Of a stretch of 64,000 nucleotides of DNA, positions 1 to 11,900 are shown one piece after another (within the stretch, counting starts at the first letter, position 1; each line of letters opens with the position of its first letter). A program made the position numbers and the translations under genes. The stretch is taken from positions 4,788,701 to 4,852,700 of the forward strand of contig OX392541.1 in assembly GCA_947623455.1 (NCBI GenBank), read 5' to 3'. The notes beneath the pieces were generated by a model, which saw nothing but the letters and a program-made list of their open reading frames with translations, did no database searches and had not been told where the DNA came from. The stretch is from Mimachlamys varia. Its lineage: Eukaryota; Mollusca; Bivalvia; Pectinida; Pectinidae.

Positions 1-9
1 TGATTTTGG

Positions 10-215
10 TTGTTTTTTTGTTTTGTTGCTTTTGGTTGTTCGTTTATTTAGTTGTTTTTGTTTGTTTATTTATTTTGTTGTTTTTGGTTGTTTATTTATT
101 TTATTGTTTTTGGTTGTTTATTTATTTTGTTGTTTTTGGTAGTTTATTTATTTTGTTGTTTTTGGTTGTTTATTTATTTTGTTGTTTTTGGTTGTTTATT
201 TATTTTGTTTGCGTT
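10..215. repeat. 26-bp AT-rich minisatellite
   Basis: Tandem units of 26 bp built on 'GTTTATTTATTTTGTTGTTT', about eight copies with few substitutions. Because 26 is not a multiple of three, the open frames across it cycle through three phases every 78 bp and give a repetitive hydrophobic peptide; this is a by-product of T-richness, not a gene. Confidence 0.9.
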
Positions 216-791
216 ATTTTTATTTCATTTTGTTTTGTATTCGTAATGCGGTTGACATGGATATGTATGTCTTAAATATGGAGACAACACTTTTTCAAAA
301 CAAAATTAATTCTTCTGAATATCATTTATTCAAATCTTGATTTGTAAATGTATGTACTATTCATGTTTACTGATGACATGCTCTATATTTGTAGAATCAG
401 GCAATTTCTACAGCACAGTGATACATTAAAAGGGACATTTTCATGTTTTCTATTTCAAAATCGGTCTTTTATGTTTTGTTATACGACCCCTATTGAAAGA
501 AAGAAACAAAGAATATTTTTCTCATTGAATCTGTTTTGATGTTTTTTATTATTTTTATGTTGAAAACTCTAAATGTAAGTGTACATACTGTCATAATTAT
601 GTCAGATAACTCCAGGGCAGTTAAACAATCGTATCGAACAAAAGAATGAATAACAAATCAGCATTTCATTTTGAAAGTTTTCGATGATCAGGGGGACATT
701 GATAACTTACCCTTGACACTATAGACGTTGGGGGGATTCGCAGGTCCCTATGTGTGTAATAATTTTCAATGTCGTCTCTTGTTTATTTCAG
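216..791. other. Intronic/intergenic sequence upstream of transporter exon
   Basis: AT-rich sequence with no convincing exon. Its last bases, a pyrimidine-rich run ending in TTTATTTCAG, form the 3' splice site of the exon that follows. Any earlier exons of that gene must lie left of the window or be too short to recognise here. Confidence 0.5.
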
Positions 792-1094
792 AACAATCGT
801 GTACCAGGGATTATGTATTTTCTATGTGGAGGCCTCATGCTTTTGTCCGCCTTCTGTACGATGTTTGTACCGGAAACTAGAGACGTGCCCTTGTCCGATA
901 CAATCGACCAACAAAGCCATGCGGAACCGGAAAAGGAGCGACTTTTACAATCGAATACTGGCCATGGATACCAGACTACACTCCCGCAGAGATCTCCCTC
1001 GACCAACACACTCCCGCAGAGATCTCCCTCGACCAACACACTCCCGCAGAGATCTCCCTCGACAACCACCGAACACGAATCTAGCGCTGACTGA
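792..1094 (+). CDS. Terminal exon of an MFS transporter, SLC22 (organic cation/anion transporter)-like
   Basis: Last coding exon of a plus-strand gene. It starts directly after a clean acceptor (TTTATTTCAG at 782-791) and runs 100 codons to TGA at 1092-1094. The first part is the end of a final membrane helix (MYFLCGGLMLLSAFC) followed by FVPETRDVPLSDTIDQ. This matches the 'PET-x-x-x-x-L-x-x-T-I' signature that closes the last transmembrane helix of SLC22-type carriers, which move organic ions across the plasma membrane. The rest is a hydrophilic cytosolic tail containing three near-perfect copies of a 10-residue unit (TLPQRSPSTN) from a 30-bp duplication. The substrate cannot be told from one exon. 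Another sugar-transporter-like MFS family is possible; membership of the superfamily is fairly safe. Confidence 0.72.
   Translation, partial: NNRVPGIMYFLCGGLMLLSAFCTMFVPETRDVPLSDTIDQQSHAEPEKERLLQSNTGHGYQTTLPQRSPSTNTLPQRSPSTNTLPQRSPSTTTEHESSAD
971..1068 (+). repeat. 30-bp in-frame coding repeat, three copies
   Basis: Three copies of a 30-bp unit (ACACTCCCGCAGAGATCTCC plus 10 bp) inside the transporter tail. The unit is a multiple of three, so it adds ten residues each time without breaking the frame. Confidence 0.9.
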
Positions 1095-1680
1095 ATACAA
1101 ACACGTGTCGATTCAGACTTATGTTGGCGCAGTATAAACATGGAAGGCTTTCGGCCCAGAGGAAATATCACAACTTGCCGAAAAGAAGTATGACATTTAT
1201 AGTTTAAAGGGACTATATATATACAACTTCCAATGTAACGATTCGCTGTTCTCCTTAGATACATTTGTACCTATACCGCTCCCAATGTGAATTATAAACT
1301 GGCCATTTTGATATATTTACATTCTGATTGTTTCTTCTCTATATGAACATACCAACTGAAAACAACAAACACTTGACTATGAATACATCATGAATACAGT
1401 ATGAATACATCCATTCACGTGAATTACTTATGACGTAATATATTAGTCTTGTTCAATGGGAGTCTTACGGCTCCGCTTCGGATAACATGGAGAACGCCCC
1501 CGCGTCAAACGTTCAAATGACTACGGTAGATTATTGGCGCCAATTTTTCGCGAATTGTGGCTGTTCCGCCTTTTTCGTTTAAAGGACGGCGGAATAACAA
1601 ACGCAGTTGATTAACCAGTTGTTCAAAAAATAAGAAAATAAATTAGACAATTGTTCAGTAGTAAAAATGTAAATATATGA
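1095..1680. other. 3' flank of transporter gene; no gene seen
   Basis: Presumed 3' UTR and intergenic DNA. No strong AATAAA lies close to the stop; AAATAAA-like runs near 1628-1645 are candidates only. Nothing else is recognisable. Confidence 0.4.
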
Positions 1681-1829
1681 ATTGAACGGCGTTGTTTTAA
1701 CTTTCATGCCGGTATGAATGCAAATTGGTTACATCCATATTGACCATGAAGCCCTAGCGGGCTTCATGCAATATGGATGTAACCGCTTTGCATTCATACC
1801 GGCATGCAAATTAAAAAACGCCGTTCAAT
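1681..1829. mobile_element. Foldback/MITE-like element, about 149 bp
   Basis: The outer arms ATTGAACGGCGTT and AACGCCGTTCAAT are inverted, and the whole insert folds on itself through ATGCCGGTATGAATGCAAA and TTTGCATTCATACCGGCAT to a tip around CATGAAGCCC/GGGCTTCATG. A TATATGA lies just left of the left arm and another 3 bp beyond the right arm, a possible but imperfect target duplication. It has no coding capacity, as expected for a non-autonomous palindromic element. Confidence 0.8.
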
Positions 1830-1867
1830 CCCTATATGACGTCAGTTATGATAAATCATTTCTGATA

Positions 1868-2068
1868 ATAAAATACTATAATACGGGTTTTGTATTGGGA
1901 TACAAATAGCATACATGTCTTCTTTGGACATAATATACTATTATACGGGTCTTGTATGGACGTGAATATACTATCATACGGGTCTTGTATGGACGTGAAT
2001 ATACTATCATACGGGTCTTGTATGGACAAGAAAATAATATTATACGGGTCTTGTAAGGACATGAAAAT
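1868..2068. repeat. 33-bp minisatellite, about five to six copies
   Basis: Units of 33 bp carrying 'CATACGGGTCTTGTATGGAC', with outer copies more diverged. The period of 11 codons keeps frames open on both strands; no gene is implied. Confidence 0.88.
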
Positions 2069-2129
2069 AATGAATGTTGGTTTTACTAACCGACATGCTG
2101 CTTACAGACAATATGTAGCAGCTAAGTAG

Positions 2130-2860
2130 ACAAGGATTGGTGATTGTCTCCTGCTGTGCTGTGTTGAAAATCAGGGATAGGTATCCGCAATCTGATAAAA
2201 ATCATATCTTGATCTCTGCGCCGTTCCGTAAACTTCTCTCTGCTGCGTTAATATCTGAGAAAATCCCACAGAGGGTCTTGTTCCCTATGACCTTTTGCAA
2301 TAGCCAATCAAATTACTTCTGTCAGAATCTTGACAGTGAAATTTTGAAGTGACAAAGCTTGCATAATCGCATTTGTCCGTTTAGTCATTTCGTCACCAAA
2401 AAGTTCAGTTGGAATAATGTGACGAAATGACTTGCTGCAAGATGACAGGTCATTGAAAAATTATTTTAGTGTTAAGTAAAGAGGTGACAAAGGTCATTTG
2501 AACATGACTTCTTATGGGATGTTTTCAGATCCTTGTAAAACGGAGTGAGAACAAGGATCTGTATTTTAATCAGATTGAGGTATCCGGACCAATTTGTACA
2601 ATATATTGGATTCAAGGCCTTGCGTTTGGCTTAACTAAAAAAATCCCCATAGTGACAATGTCTAAAATTTTTACTTAATTCAGTACTGCTGTTCTTTCAA
2701 CATAATTATACAATATCAAGTACTCAGGAAAGTTTTTCATTTATTCACACCCTTGAAAGTATTAAAATATTTATTATTGTTAAGGTTTTGTTATACATAT
2801 ATCTTTTTTTAGAAGTAAACGAGCAAATTTAGAGAATTGTTGCCCCCTACGGTTGGTTAA
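2130..2860. other. Unannotated intergenic sequence
   Basis: No exon, RNA gene or repeat was recognised. Short local direct repeats such as 'GTGACGAAATGAC' occur near 2420. Confidence 0.4.
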
Positions 2861-2970
2861 TTTTGACGTTACTGCACGCGCTGGCCTTTCGTTGTCATAG
2901 GATGGCGGTCTTCTTCTAAATATAGGCATCCAATGACAGCAAAAGGCCAGCGCGTGCAGTGACGTCAAAA
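2861..2970. mobile_element. Foldback/MITE-like element, about 110 bp
   Basis: Arms TTTTGACGTTACTGCACGCG and CGCGTGCAGTGACGTCAAAA are inverted complements with one mismatch. The pairing continues inward through CTGGCCTTTCGTTGTCAT / ATGACAGCAAAAGGCCAG. The loop is about 30 bp. Confidence 0.83.
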
Positions 2971-4050
2971 GTCATTTGTTTTGCAACAGTGCCAGGCAAG
3001 CCGACGAAAACTTTGAGACACGGAAAGGCGTGTTTTTGGAGGAAATCGAGATTGTTTCTGCAGAAGGGGGGTACATTTGACGTGCATTTAGGAGGTTTTT
3101 AAAATATAAATTATCCATCTTTCCAACGGTATCAAGCGTTTTTTCGTGCCTCAACTAGCAATGTGATTTTTGATGCAAGAAATGTAGGTGGGGTCGATTT
3201 TTCGACCTGGAAAATTTTCCACCCTTTAGCCTCTATGGCCATTGACGAGGGGCATTTTTATTGAAAATTGAACTAAACCCCCCCACCCCCCATTAATTAC
3301 TCTAAACACCCTAGTCTAGGTTCGAAACTAGCTGTAACAAATTATCAGGTCCCTGTGGTCAAAACTATACGCTAGCCTTGCTTGGGGAAATCCTTTTACT
3401 ATCAAGACGTCACACGATCACGTGACCAATAAGTTCATTAGCTTGCTGTTTGTCGCGCTACAAGATTAAAACATAAACGACACTATTATACATCATCGCA
3501 ATGTAGAATTACTCTCCTGTAAAATAAACGACATATAGACAAGGCAAGAATTATTTCCCCACAAAATCTTTAAATAATCACTTTGAGGACGTGACATGTA
3601 GTTGGTTGTAACCTGGCGGGTGTCATCCATGAAGCTGAAAGTTTTTTTTTCATTTTTCCGGAGCACCTGGTCTTATTATCTTGTACTTTTTCAACAGTTT
3701 CTGGGTTAATCCTTCCTTTGTTAATATTTTGCCCATAGTTAAAAACGATTTGTTGTATTTTTATTGACGCTGATTTTTTTTAAGTCTGGGAAACCCCATC
3801 ACTTCACAGATATAATGTATATGACTATATTCGTAGTGTTTTGAAATAATTTAATTTTGTTTGAAACAAGCATTTTCATTGGCTTAAAAAATATGTTAAC
3901 AGCCAATAACGTAAAAAATGACGTTGCCATTTATAACGTCGCTTTTGATTGGATGATGCAGCAGCGTAATGATTTGTTAGAGAAAAGAGTCCATTAATAA
4001 AGTGAATTTTCGCAGGGTATAGATGAAATCTATTTTTATGTTATGTGGTT
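2971..4050. other. Unannotated intergenic sequence
   Basis: AT-rich DNA with homopolymer stretches. A short stem ATTGGCT...AGCCAAT is present near 3878-3907. No exon or RNA gene was recognised. Confidence 0.4.
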
Positions 4051-4118
4051 ATAACACAAAAAACCGGAGTGTAACCGCTTCGCGGTTTATTCAGAGTTCC
4101 CTCCGTTTTTTGTGTTAT
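4051..4118. mobile_element. Short foldback element, about 68 bp
   Basis: ATAACACAAAAAACCGGAG pairs with CTCCGTTTTTTGTGTTAT, enclosing a second small hairpin AACCGCTTCGCGGTT. It lacks obvious target duplications. Confidence 0.7.
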
Positions 4119-4289
4119 CCTTAAATAAACAATGCTTTTAAATGGGTTTGACATCTTTTTCCGTTTCCATAAATGCCTGTTTATTGAAAATGGGCTATTT
4201 TGCGCAATTGCTATTTGTCGTACGAACACCAATGTGTGTTTTAGTATAACATATATATTATATACATCCACTATTTACAATCCTTACAA

Positions 4290-4379
4290 AACAAAAGAGA
4301 GAGAGAGGGGGGGGAGGGAGGGAGAGAGAGAGGGGGGGGGAGAGAGAGAGAGAGGGAGAGAGAGAGAGAGAGAGAGAGG

Positions 4380-4435
<56 letters not shown>
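4290..4435. repeat. (GA)n microsatellite with G-rich interruptions
   Basis: About 145 bp of almost pure purine: GAGAGA broken by GGGG runs. The Arg/Glu and Ser/Leu open frames through it are low-complexity artefacts. Confidence 0.95.
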
Positions 4436-4437
<2 letters not shown>

Positions 4438-4740
4438 ACGTATAATTGGTAGACACCACTAATCTATCTATTTCCTGGCTGTGCGAATGTTGAATAAACA
4501 AGACACACAGAGAATGGTAGCTTCTATATATTTATTGAGGTTTGAAACTGAAACGTGACAGCGATAATAATGTAATAGTTTAAATAATGATGGACATTTC
4601 ATTTATCGTTACTTTAACACTTAAAAAGAGTAAACTGGTTCGGATCAATTAATCTAAATCAATTATTAACATCTAAATAATTACAAAGTTTTCTTTTGAT
4701 TTTATAGAAAGCTACTTTTTTCATATATCTATTTACACTG
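4436..4740. other. Spacer between purine and pyrimidine tracts
   Basis: Unique AT-rich DNA of about 300 bp separating the GA tract from the CT tract. No coding evidence. Confidence 0.5.
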
Positions 4741-4744
4741 AACA

Positions 4745-5362
4745 TCCAACCCCCTCTCACTCTCTGAAGGCCCTTCCCACCCCCACTATCTCTCTCTCTG
4801 AAGCCCCCTTCTCCCTCACTCTCTCTCTCTCTGAAGCCCCCTTCTCCCTCACTCTCTCTCTCTCTGAAGCCCCTTCCCACTCCCACTATCTCTCTCTCTC
4901 TCTCTCAAGCCCCCCCCCTCTGACGCCCCCTCTCTCTCTCTGAAGCCCCCCTTTCTCTCTCTCTGAAGCCCCCCTCTCTCTCTGAAGCCCCAATTTCCCC
5001 TCACTCTCTGAAGCCCCCACCTCTCTCTCTCTGAAGCCCCCTTTCCCCTCACTCTCTGAAGCCCCCCTCTCTCTCTCTCTGAAGCCCCCTTTCCCCTCAC
5101 TCTCTGAAGCCCCCCTCTCTCTCTCTCTCTGAAGCCCCCTTCCCCCCCTCTCTCTCTCTCTGAAGCCCCCCCTCTCTCTCTATGAAGCCCCTCTCTCTCT
5201 CTCTCTGAAGCCCCCTTTCCCCTCTCTCTCTGAAGCCCCCCTCTCTCTCTCTCTCCGGAAGCTCCCTTCTCCCCCTCTCTCTCTCTAAAACCCCCTCTCT
5301 GTTTCTCTCTCTCTGAAGCCCCCCCCCCTCTCTGTCTCACTGAAGCACCCTCTCTCTTTCTC
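4745..5362. repeat. CT-rich irregular minisatellite (CTCTCTCTGAAGCCCCC)
   Basis: About 600 bp of pyrimidine-rich DNA made of 17-45 bp modules, each a (CT)n run followed by TGAAGCCCCC, some carrying TTCCCCTCA. Long minus-strand Arg/Glu/Gly frames over it are artefacts. Confidence 0.93.
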
Positions 5363-5944
5363 TACGTGTGCTTTAATCCGGCATATCATCAGGCAAAATT
5401 TCAATCGCCAAATTCATATGTAGCCGTTCTGCCCTCCGGAATCATATGAAAAACGGTCAAAACATTTAAAAGAAGGCGGGCGTTAGTTTCTTTGCTAACG
5501 TGTCATAGCCTAATGTTAAAACGAAACATGTTTGGACGTCGATTAGTAACGGAATGATTTTCAAAGCTTGTGACACACCAATATAAGGGAAATGTGAGGG
5601 ATTGAACTTTATCAATGGGAAAAGGTTCATGCTGTGTGGCCGCTCTTACAAACTAGATATTTGAATGTGGACAGGATGAAATAAGTAAAGAGGTCTCGAT
5701 TCGTCGCTGAAGCATTTGAAACTCTTCACAATCGTTTATTACATCTGTATATAATCATATATATTGGGATAAACATAACAAATTTCCAGAACTAAATAAA
5801 CGTGTATACATCCTGATGCCATGTTGATTTTATTGTGAAGGAGGTGTTCATCATTCTGAAGTTCCTGTCGATCTCCTGTTGTCCAAAGGCGTGGCTAACA
5901 AATCCTGAAAAAAGCGAAATAAAAGACCTCCATAAAAGCTTAAC
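5363..5944. other. Unannotated sequence left of the 48-bp satellite
   Basis: Unique AT-rich DNA. No exon, RNA gene or known repeat was recognised. Confidence 0.4.
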
Positions 5945-5945
5945 T

Positions 5946-8900
5946 CATATAATAACCACAAAGCCGAGTCGTGTATATGTTAGCATTGTCATTGTCTGAA
6001 CCAACACCAAGCCGAGTCGTGTATATGTTAGCATTGTCATTGTCTGAACGAACACCAAGCCGAGTCGTGTATATGTTAGCATTGTCATTGTCTGAACCAA
6101 CACCAAGCCGAGTCGTGTATATGTTAGCATTGTGATTGTCTGAACCAACACCAAGCCGAGTCGTGTATATGTCAGCATTGTCATTGTCTGAACCAACACC
6201 AAGCCGAGTCGTGTATATGTTAGCATTGTCATTGTCTGAACCAACACCAAGCCGAGTCGTGTATATGTTAGCATTGTCATTGTCTGAACCAACAATAAGC
6301 CCAGTCGTGTATATGTTAGCATTGTGATTGTCTGAACCAACAACAAGCCGAGTCGTGTATATGTTAGCATTGTCATTGTCTGAACCAACAATAAGCCGAG
6401 TCGTGTATATGTTAGCATTGTCATTGTCTGAACCAACAATAAGCCGAGTCGTGTATATGTTAGCATTGTCATTGTCTGAACCAACACCAAGCCGAGTCGT
6501 GTATATGTTAGCATTGTGATTGTCTGAACCAACACCAAGCCGAGTCGTGTATATGTTAGCATTGTCATTGTCTGAACCAACACCAAGCCGAGTCGTGTAT
6601 ATGTTAGCAATGTCATTGTCTGAACCAACACCAAGCCGAGTCGTGTGTATGTTAGCATTGTGATTGTCTGAACCAACACTAAGCCGAGTCGTGTATATGT
6701 TAGCATTGTGATAGTCTGAACCAACACCAAGGCGAGTCGTGTATATGTCAACATTGTGATTGTCTGAACGAACACCAAGCCGAGTCGTGTATATGTCAGC
6801 ATTGTCATTGTCTGAACGAACACCAAGCCGAGTCGTGTATATGTAAGCATTGGCATTGTCTGAACCAACACCAAGCCGAGTCGTGTATATGTTAGCATTG
6901 TGATTGTCTGAACCAACACCAAGCCGAGTCGTGTATATGTCAACATTGTGATTGTCTGAACGAAGACCATGCCGAGTCGTGTATATGTAAGCATTGGCAT
7001 TGTCTGAACCAACACCAAGCCGAGTCGTGTATATGTTAGCATTGTCATTGTCTGAACCAACACCAAGCCGAGTCGTGTGTATGTTAGCATTGGCATTGTC
7101 TGAACGAACACCAAGCCGAGTCGTGTATATGTAAGCATTGGCATTGTCTGAACCAACACCAAGCCGAGTCGTGTATATGTTAGCATTGTCATTGTCTGAA
7201 CCAACACCAAGCCGAGTCGTGTATATGTAAGCATTGGCATTGTCTGAACCAACACCAAGCCGAGTCGTGTGTATGTTAGCATTGGCATTGTCTGAACGAA
7301 CACCAAGCCGAGTCGTGTGTATGTTAGCATTGTCATTGTCTGAACCAACACCAAGCCGAGTCGTGTATATGTCAACATTGTGATTGTCTCAACCAACACC
7401 AAGGCGAGTCGTGTATATGTTAGCATTGTGATTGTCTGAACCAACACCAAGCCGAGTCGTGTATATGTTAGCATTGTCATTGTCTGAACCAACACCAAAC
7501 CGAGTCGTGTATATGTTAGCATTGTCATTGTCTGAACCAACACCAAACCGAGTCGTGTATATGTTAGCATTGTCATTGTCTGAACCAACACCAAGCCGAG
7601 TCGTGTATATGTTAGCATTGTGATAGTCTGAACCAACACCAAGCCGAGTCGTGTATATGTTAGCATTGTCATTGTCTGAACCAACACTAAGCCGAGTCGT
7701 GTATATGTTAGCATTGTCATTGTCTGAACCAACACCAAGCCGAGTCGTGTATATGCTAGCATTGTCATTGTCTGAACGAACACCAAGCCGAGTCGTGTAT
7801 ATGTTAGCATTGTCATTGTCTGAACCAACACTAAGCCGAGTCGTGTATATGTTAGCATTGTCATTGTCTGAACCAACACTAAGCCGAGTCGTGTATATGT
7901 TAGCATTGTCATTGTCTGAACCAACACTAAGCCGAGTCGTGTATATGTTAGCATTGTGATTGTCTGAACCAACACTAAGCCGAGTCGTGTATATGTTAGC
8001 ATTGTCATTGTCTGAACCAACACCAAACCGAGTCGTGTATATGTTAGCATTGTCATTGTCTGAACCAACACCAAACCGAGTCGTGTATATGTTAGCATTG
8101 TCATTGTCTGAACCAACACTAAGCCGAGTCGTGTATATGTTAGCATTGTGATTGTCTGAACCAACACCAAACCGAGTCGTGTATATGTTAGCATTGTCAT
8201 TGTCTGAACCAACACCAAACCGAGTCGTGTGTATGTTAGCATTGTCATTGTCTGAACCAACACCAAACCGAGTCGTGTATATGTTAGCATTGTGATAGTC
8301 TGAACCAACACCAAGCCGAGTCGTGTATATGTTAGCATTGTCATTGTCTGAACCAACACTAAGCCGAGTCGTGTATATGTTAGCATTGTCATTGTCTGAA
8401 CCAACACCAAGCCGAGTCGTGTATATGTTAGCATTGTGATAGTCTGAACCAACACCAAGCCGAGTCGTGTATATGTTAGCATTGTCATTGTCTGAACCAA
8501 CACTAAGCCGAGTCGTGTATATGTCAACATTGTCATTGTCTGAACCAACACCAAACCGAGTCGTGTATATGTTAGCATTGTCATTGTCTGAACCAACACT
8601 AAGCCGAGTCGTGTATATGTTAGCATTGTCATTGTCTGAACCAACACCAAACCGAGTCGTGTATATGTTAGCATTGTCATTGTCTGAACCAACACCAAAC
8701 CGAGTCGTGTATATGTTAGCATTGTCATTGTCTGAACCAACACTAAGCCGAGTCGTGTATATGTTAGCATTGTGATTGTCTGAACCAACACCTAACCGAG
8801 TCGTGTATATGTTAGCATTGTCATTGTCTGAACCAACACCAAACCGAGTCGTGTGTATGTTAGCATTGTCATTGTCTGAACCAACACCAAGCCGAGTCGT

Positions 8901-11900
8901 GTATATGTTAGCATTGTGATAGTCTGAACCAACACCAAGCCGAGTCGTGTATATGTTAGCATTGTCATTGTCTGAACCAACACTAAGCCGAGTCGTGTAT
9001 ATGTTAGCATTGTCATTGTCTGAACCAACACCAAGCCGAGTCGTGTATATGTTAGCATTGTGATAGTCTGAACCAACACCAAGCCGAGTCGTGTATATGT
9101 TAGCATTGTGATTGTCTGAACCAACACTAAGCCGAGTCGTGTATATGTCAACATTGTCATTGTCTGAACCAACACCAAGCCGAGTCGTGTATATGTCAGC
9201 ATTGTCATTGTCTGAACGAACACCAAGCCGAGTCGTGTATATGTTAGCATTGTGATTGTCTGAACCAACACAAAGCCGAGTCGTGTATATGTTAGCATTG
9301 TGATTGTCTGAACCAACACTAAGCCGAGTCGTGTATATGTTAGCATTGTCATTGTCTGAACCAACACCAAGCCGAGTCGTGTATATGTTAGCATTGTGAT
9401 TGTCTGAACCAACACCAAGCCGAGTCGTGTATATGTTAGCATTGGCATTGTCTGAACCAACACCAAGCCGAGTCGTGTATATGTTAGCATTGGCATTGTC
9501 TGAACCAACACCAAGCCGAGTCGTGTATATGTTAGCATTGTCATTGTCTGAACCAACACCAAGCCGAGTCGTGTATATGTCAACATTGTCATTGTCTGAA
9601 CCAACACCAAGCCGAGTCGTGTATATGTCAGCATTGTCATTGTCTGAACGAACACCAAACCGAGTCGTGTATATGTTAGCATTGTCATTGTCTGAACCAA
9701 CACCAAGCCGAGTCGTGTATATGCTAGCATTGTCATTGTCTGAACCAACACTAAGCCGAGTCGTGTATATGTTAGCATTGTCATTGTCTGAACCAACACC
9801 AAGCCGAGTCGTGTATATGTCAGCATTGTCATTGTCTGAACCAACACCAAACCGAGTCGTGTATATGTCAGCATTGTCATTGTCTGAACCAACACCAAGC
9901 CGAGTCGTGTATATGTCAACATTGTCATTGTCTGAACGAACACCAAGCCGAGTCGTGTATATGTTAGCATTGGCATTGTCTGAACCAACACCAAGCCGAG
10001 TCGTGTATATGCTGGCATTGTCATTGTCTGAACCAACACCAAGCCGAGTCGTGTATATGTTAGCATTGTCATTGTCTGAACCAACACCAAGCCGAGTCGT
10101 GTATATGTTAGCATTGTCATTGTCTGAACCAACACCAAGCCGAGTCGTGTATATGCTGGCATTGTCATTGTCTGAACCAACACCAAGCCGAGTCGTGTAT
10201 ATGTTAGCATTGTGATTGTCTGAACCAACACCAAGCCGAGTCGTGTATATGCTGGCATTGTCATTGTCTGAACCAACACCAAGCCGAGTCATGTATATGT
10301 TAGCATTGTGATTGTCTGAACCAACACCAAGCCGAGTCGTGTATATGTTAGCATTGTGATTGTCTGAACCAACACTAAGCCGAGTCGTGTATATGTTAGC
10401 ATTGTCATTGTCTGAACCAACACCAAGCCGAGTCGTGTATATGTTAGCATTGTGATTGTCTGAACCAACACCAAGCCGAGTCGTGTATATGTTAGCATTG
10501 GCATTGTCTGAACCAACACCAAGCCGAGTCGTGTATATGTTAGCATTGGCATTGTCTGAACCAACACCAAGCCGAGTCGTGTATATGTTAGCATTGTCAT
10601 TGTCTGAACCAACACCAAGCCGAGTCGTGTATATGTCAACATTGTCATGTTCTGAACCAACACCAAGCCGAGTCGTGTATATGTCAGCATTGTCATTGTC
10701 TGAACGAACACCAAACCGAGTCGTGTATATGTTAGCATTGTCATTGTCTGAACCAACACCAAGCCGAGTCGTGTATATGCTAGCATTGTCATTGTCTGAA
10801 CCAACACCAAGCCGAGTCGTGTATATGTTAGCATTGTCATTGTCTGAACCAACACCAAGCCGAGTCGTGTATATGTCAGCATTGTCATTGTCTGAACGAA
10901 CACCAAACCGAGTCGTGTATATGTCAGCATTGTCATTGTCTGAACCAACACCAAGCCGAGTCGTGTATATGTCAACATTGTCATTGTCTGAACGAACACC
11001 AAGCCGAGTCGTGTATATGTTAGCATTGGCATTGTCTGAACCAACACCAAGCCGAGTCGTGTATATGCTGGCATTGTCATTGTCTGAACCAACACCAAGC
11101 CGAGTCGTGTATATGTTAGCATTGTCATTGTCTGAACGAACACCAAGCCGAGTCGTGTATATGTTAGCATTGTCATTGTCTGAACCAACACCAAGCCGAG
11201 TCGTGTATATGTTAGCATTGTGATTGTCTGAACCAACACCAAGCCGAGTCGTGTATATGTTAGCATTGTGATTGTCTGAACCAACACCAAGCCGAGTCGT
11301 GTATATGTTAGCATTGTGATAGTCTGAACCAACACCAAGCCGAGTCGTGTATATGTTAGCATTGTGATTGTCTGAACCAACACCAAGCCGAGTCGTGTAT
11401 ATGTTAGCATTGTGATTGTCTGAACCAACACCAAGCCGAGTCGTGTATATGTTAGCATTGTGATTGTCTGAAACAACACCAAGCCGAGTCGTGTGTATGT
11501 TAGCATTGTGATTGTCTGAACCAACACCAAGCCGAGTCGTGTGTATGTTAGCATTGTCATTGTCTGAACCAACACCAAGCCGAGTCGTGTGTATGTTAGC
11601 ATTGTGATTGTCTGAACCAACACCAAGGCGAGTCGTGTGTATGTTAGCATTGTCATTGTCTGAACCAACACAAAGCCGAGTCGTGTATATGTTAGCATTG
11701 TCATTGTCTGAAACAACACCAAGCCGAGTCGTGTGTATGTTAGCATTGTGATTGTCTGAACCAACACCAAGCCGAGTCGTGTATATGTTAGCATTGTCAT
11801 TGTCTGAACCAACACCAAGCCGAGTCGTGTATATGTAAGCATTGGCATTGTCTGAACCAACACCAAGCCGAGTCGTGTATATGTTAGCATTGTCATTGTC

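Noticed and set aside
4132..5340. Arg/Glu-rich and Ser/Leu-rich frames
   Set aside because: Low-complexity (GA)n and (CT)n tracts.
5945..8791. 948-codon minus-strand open frame (and the 967-codon frame at 7389-10292) as giant repetitive proteins
   Set aside because: They lie wholly in the 48-bp satellite, overlap each other in different frames, have no start or splice context, and stay open only because 48 is a multiple of three.
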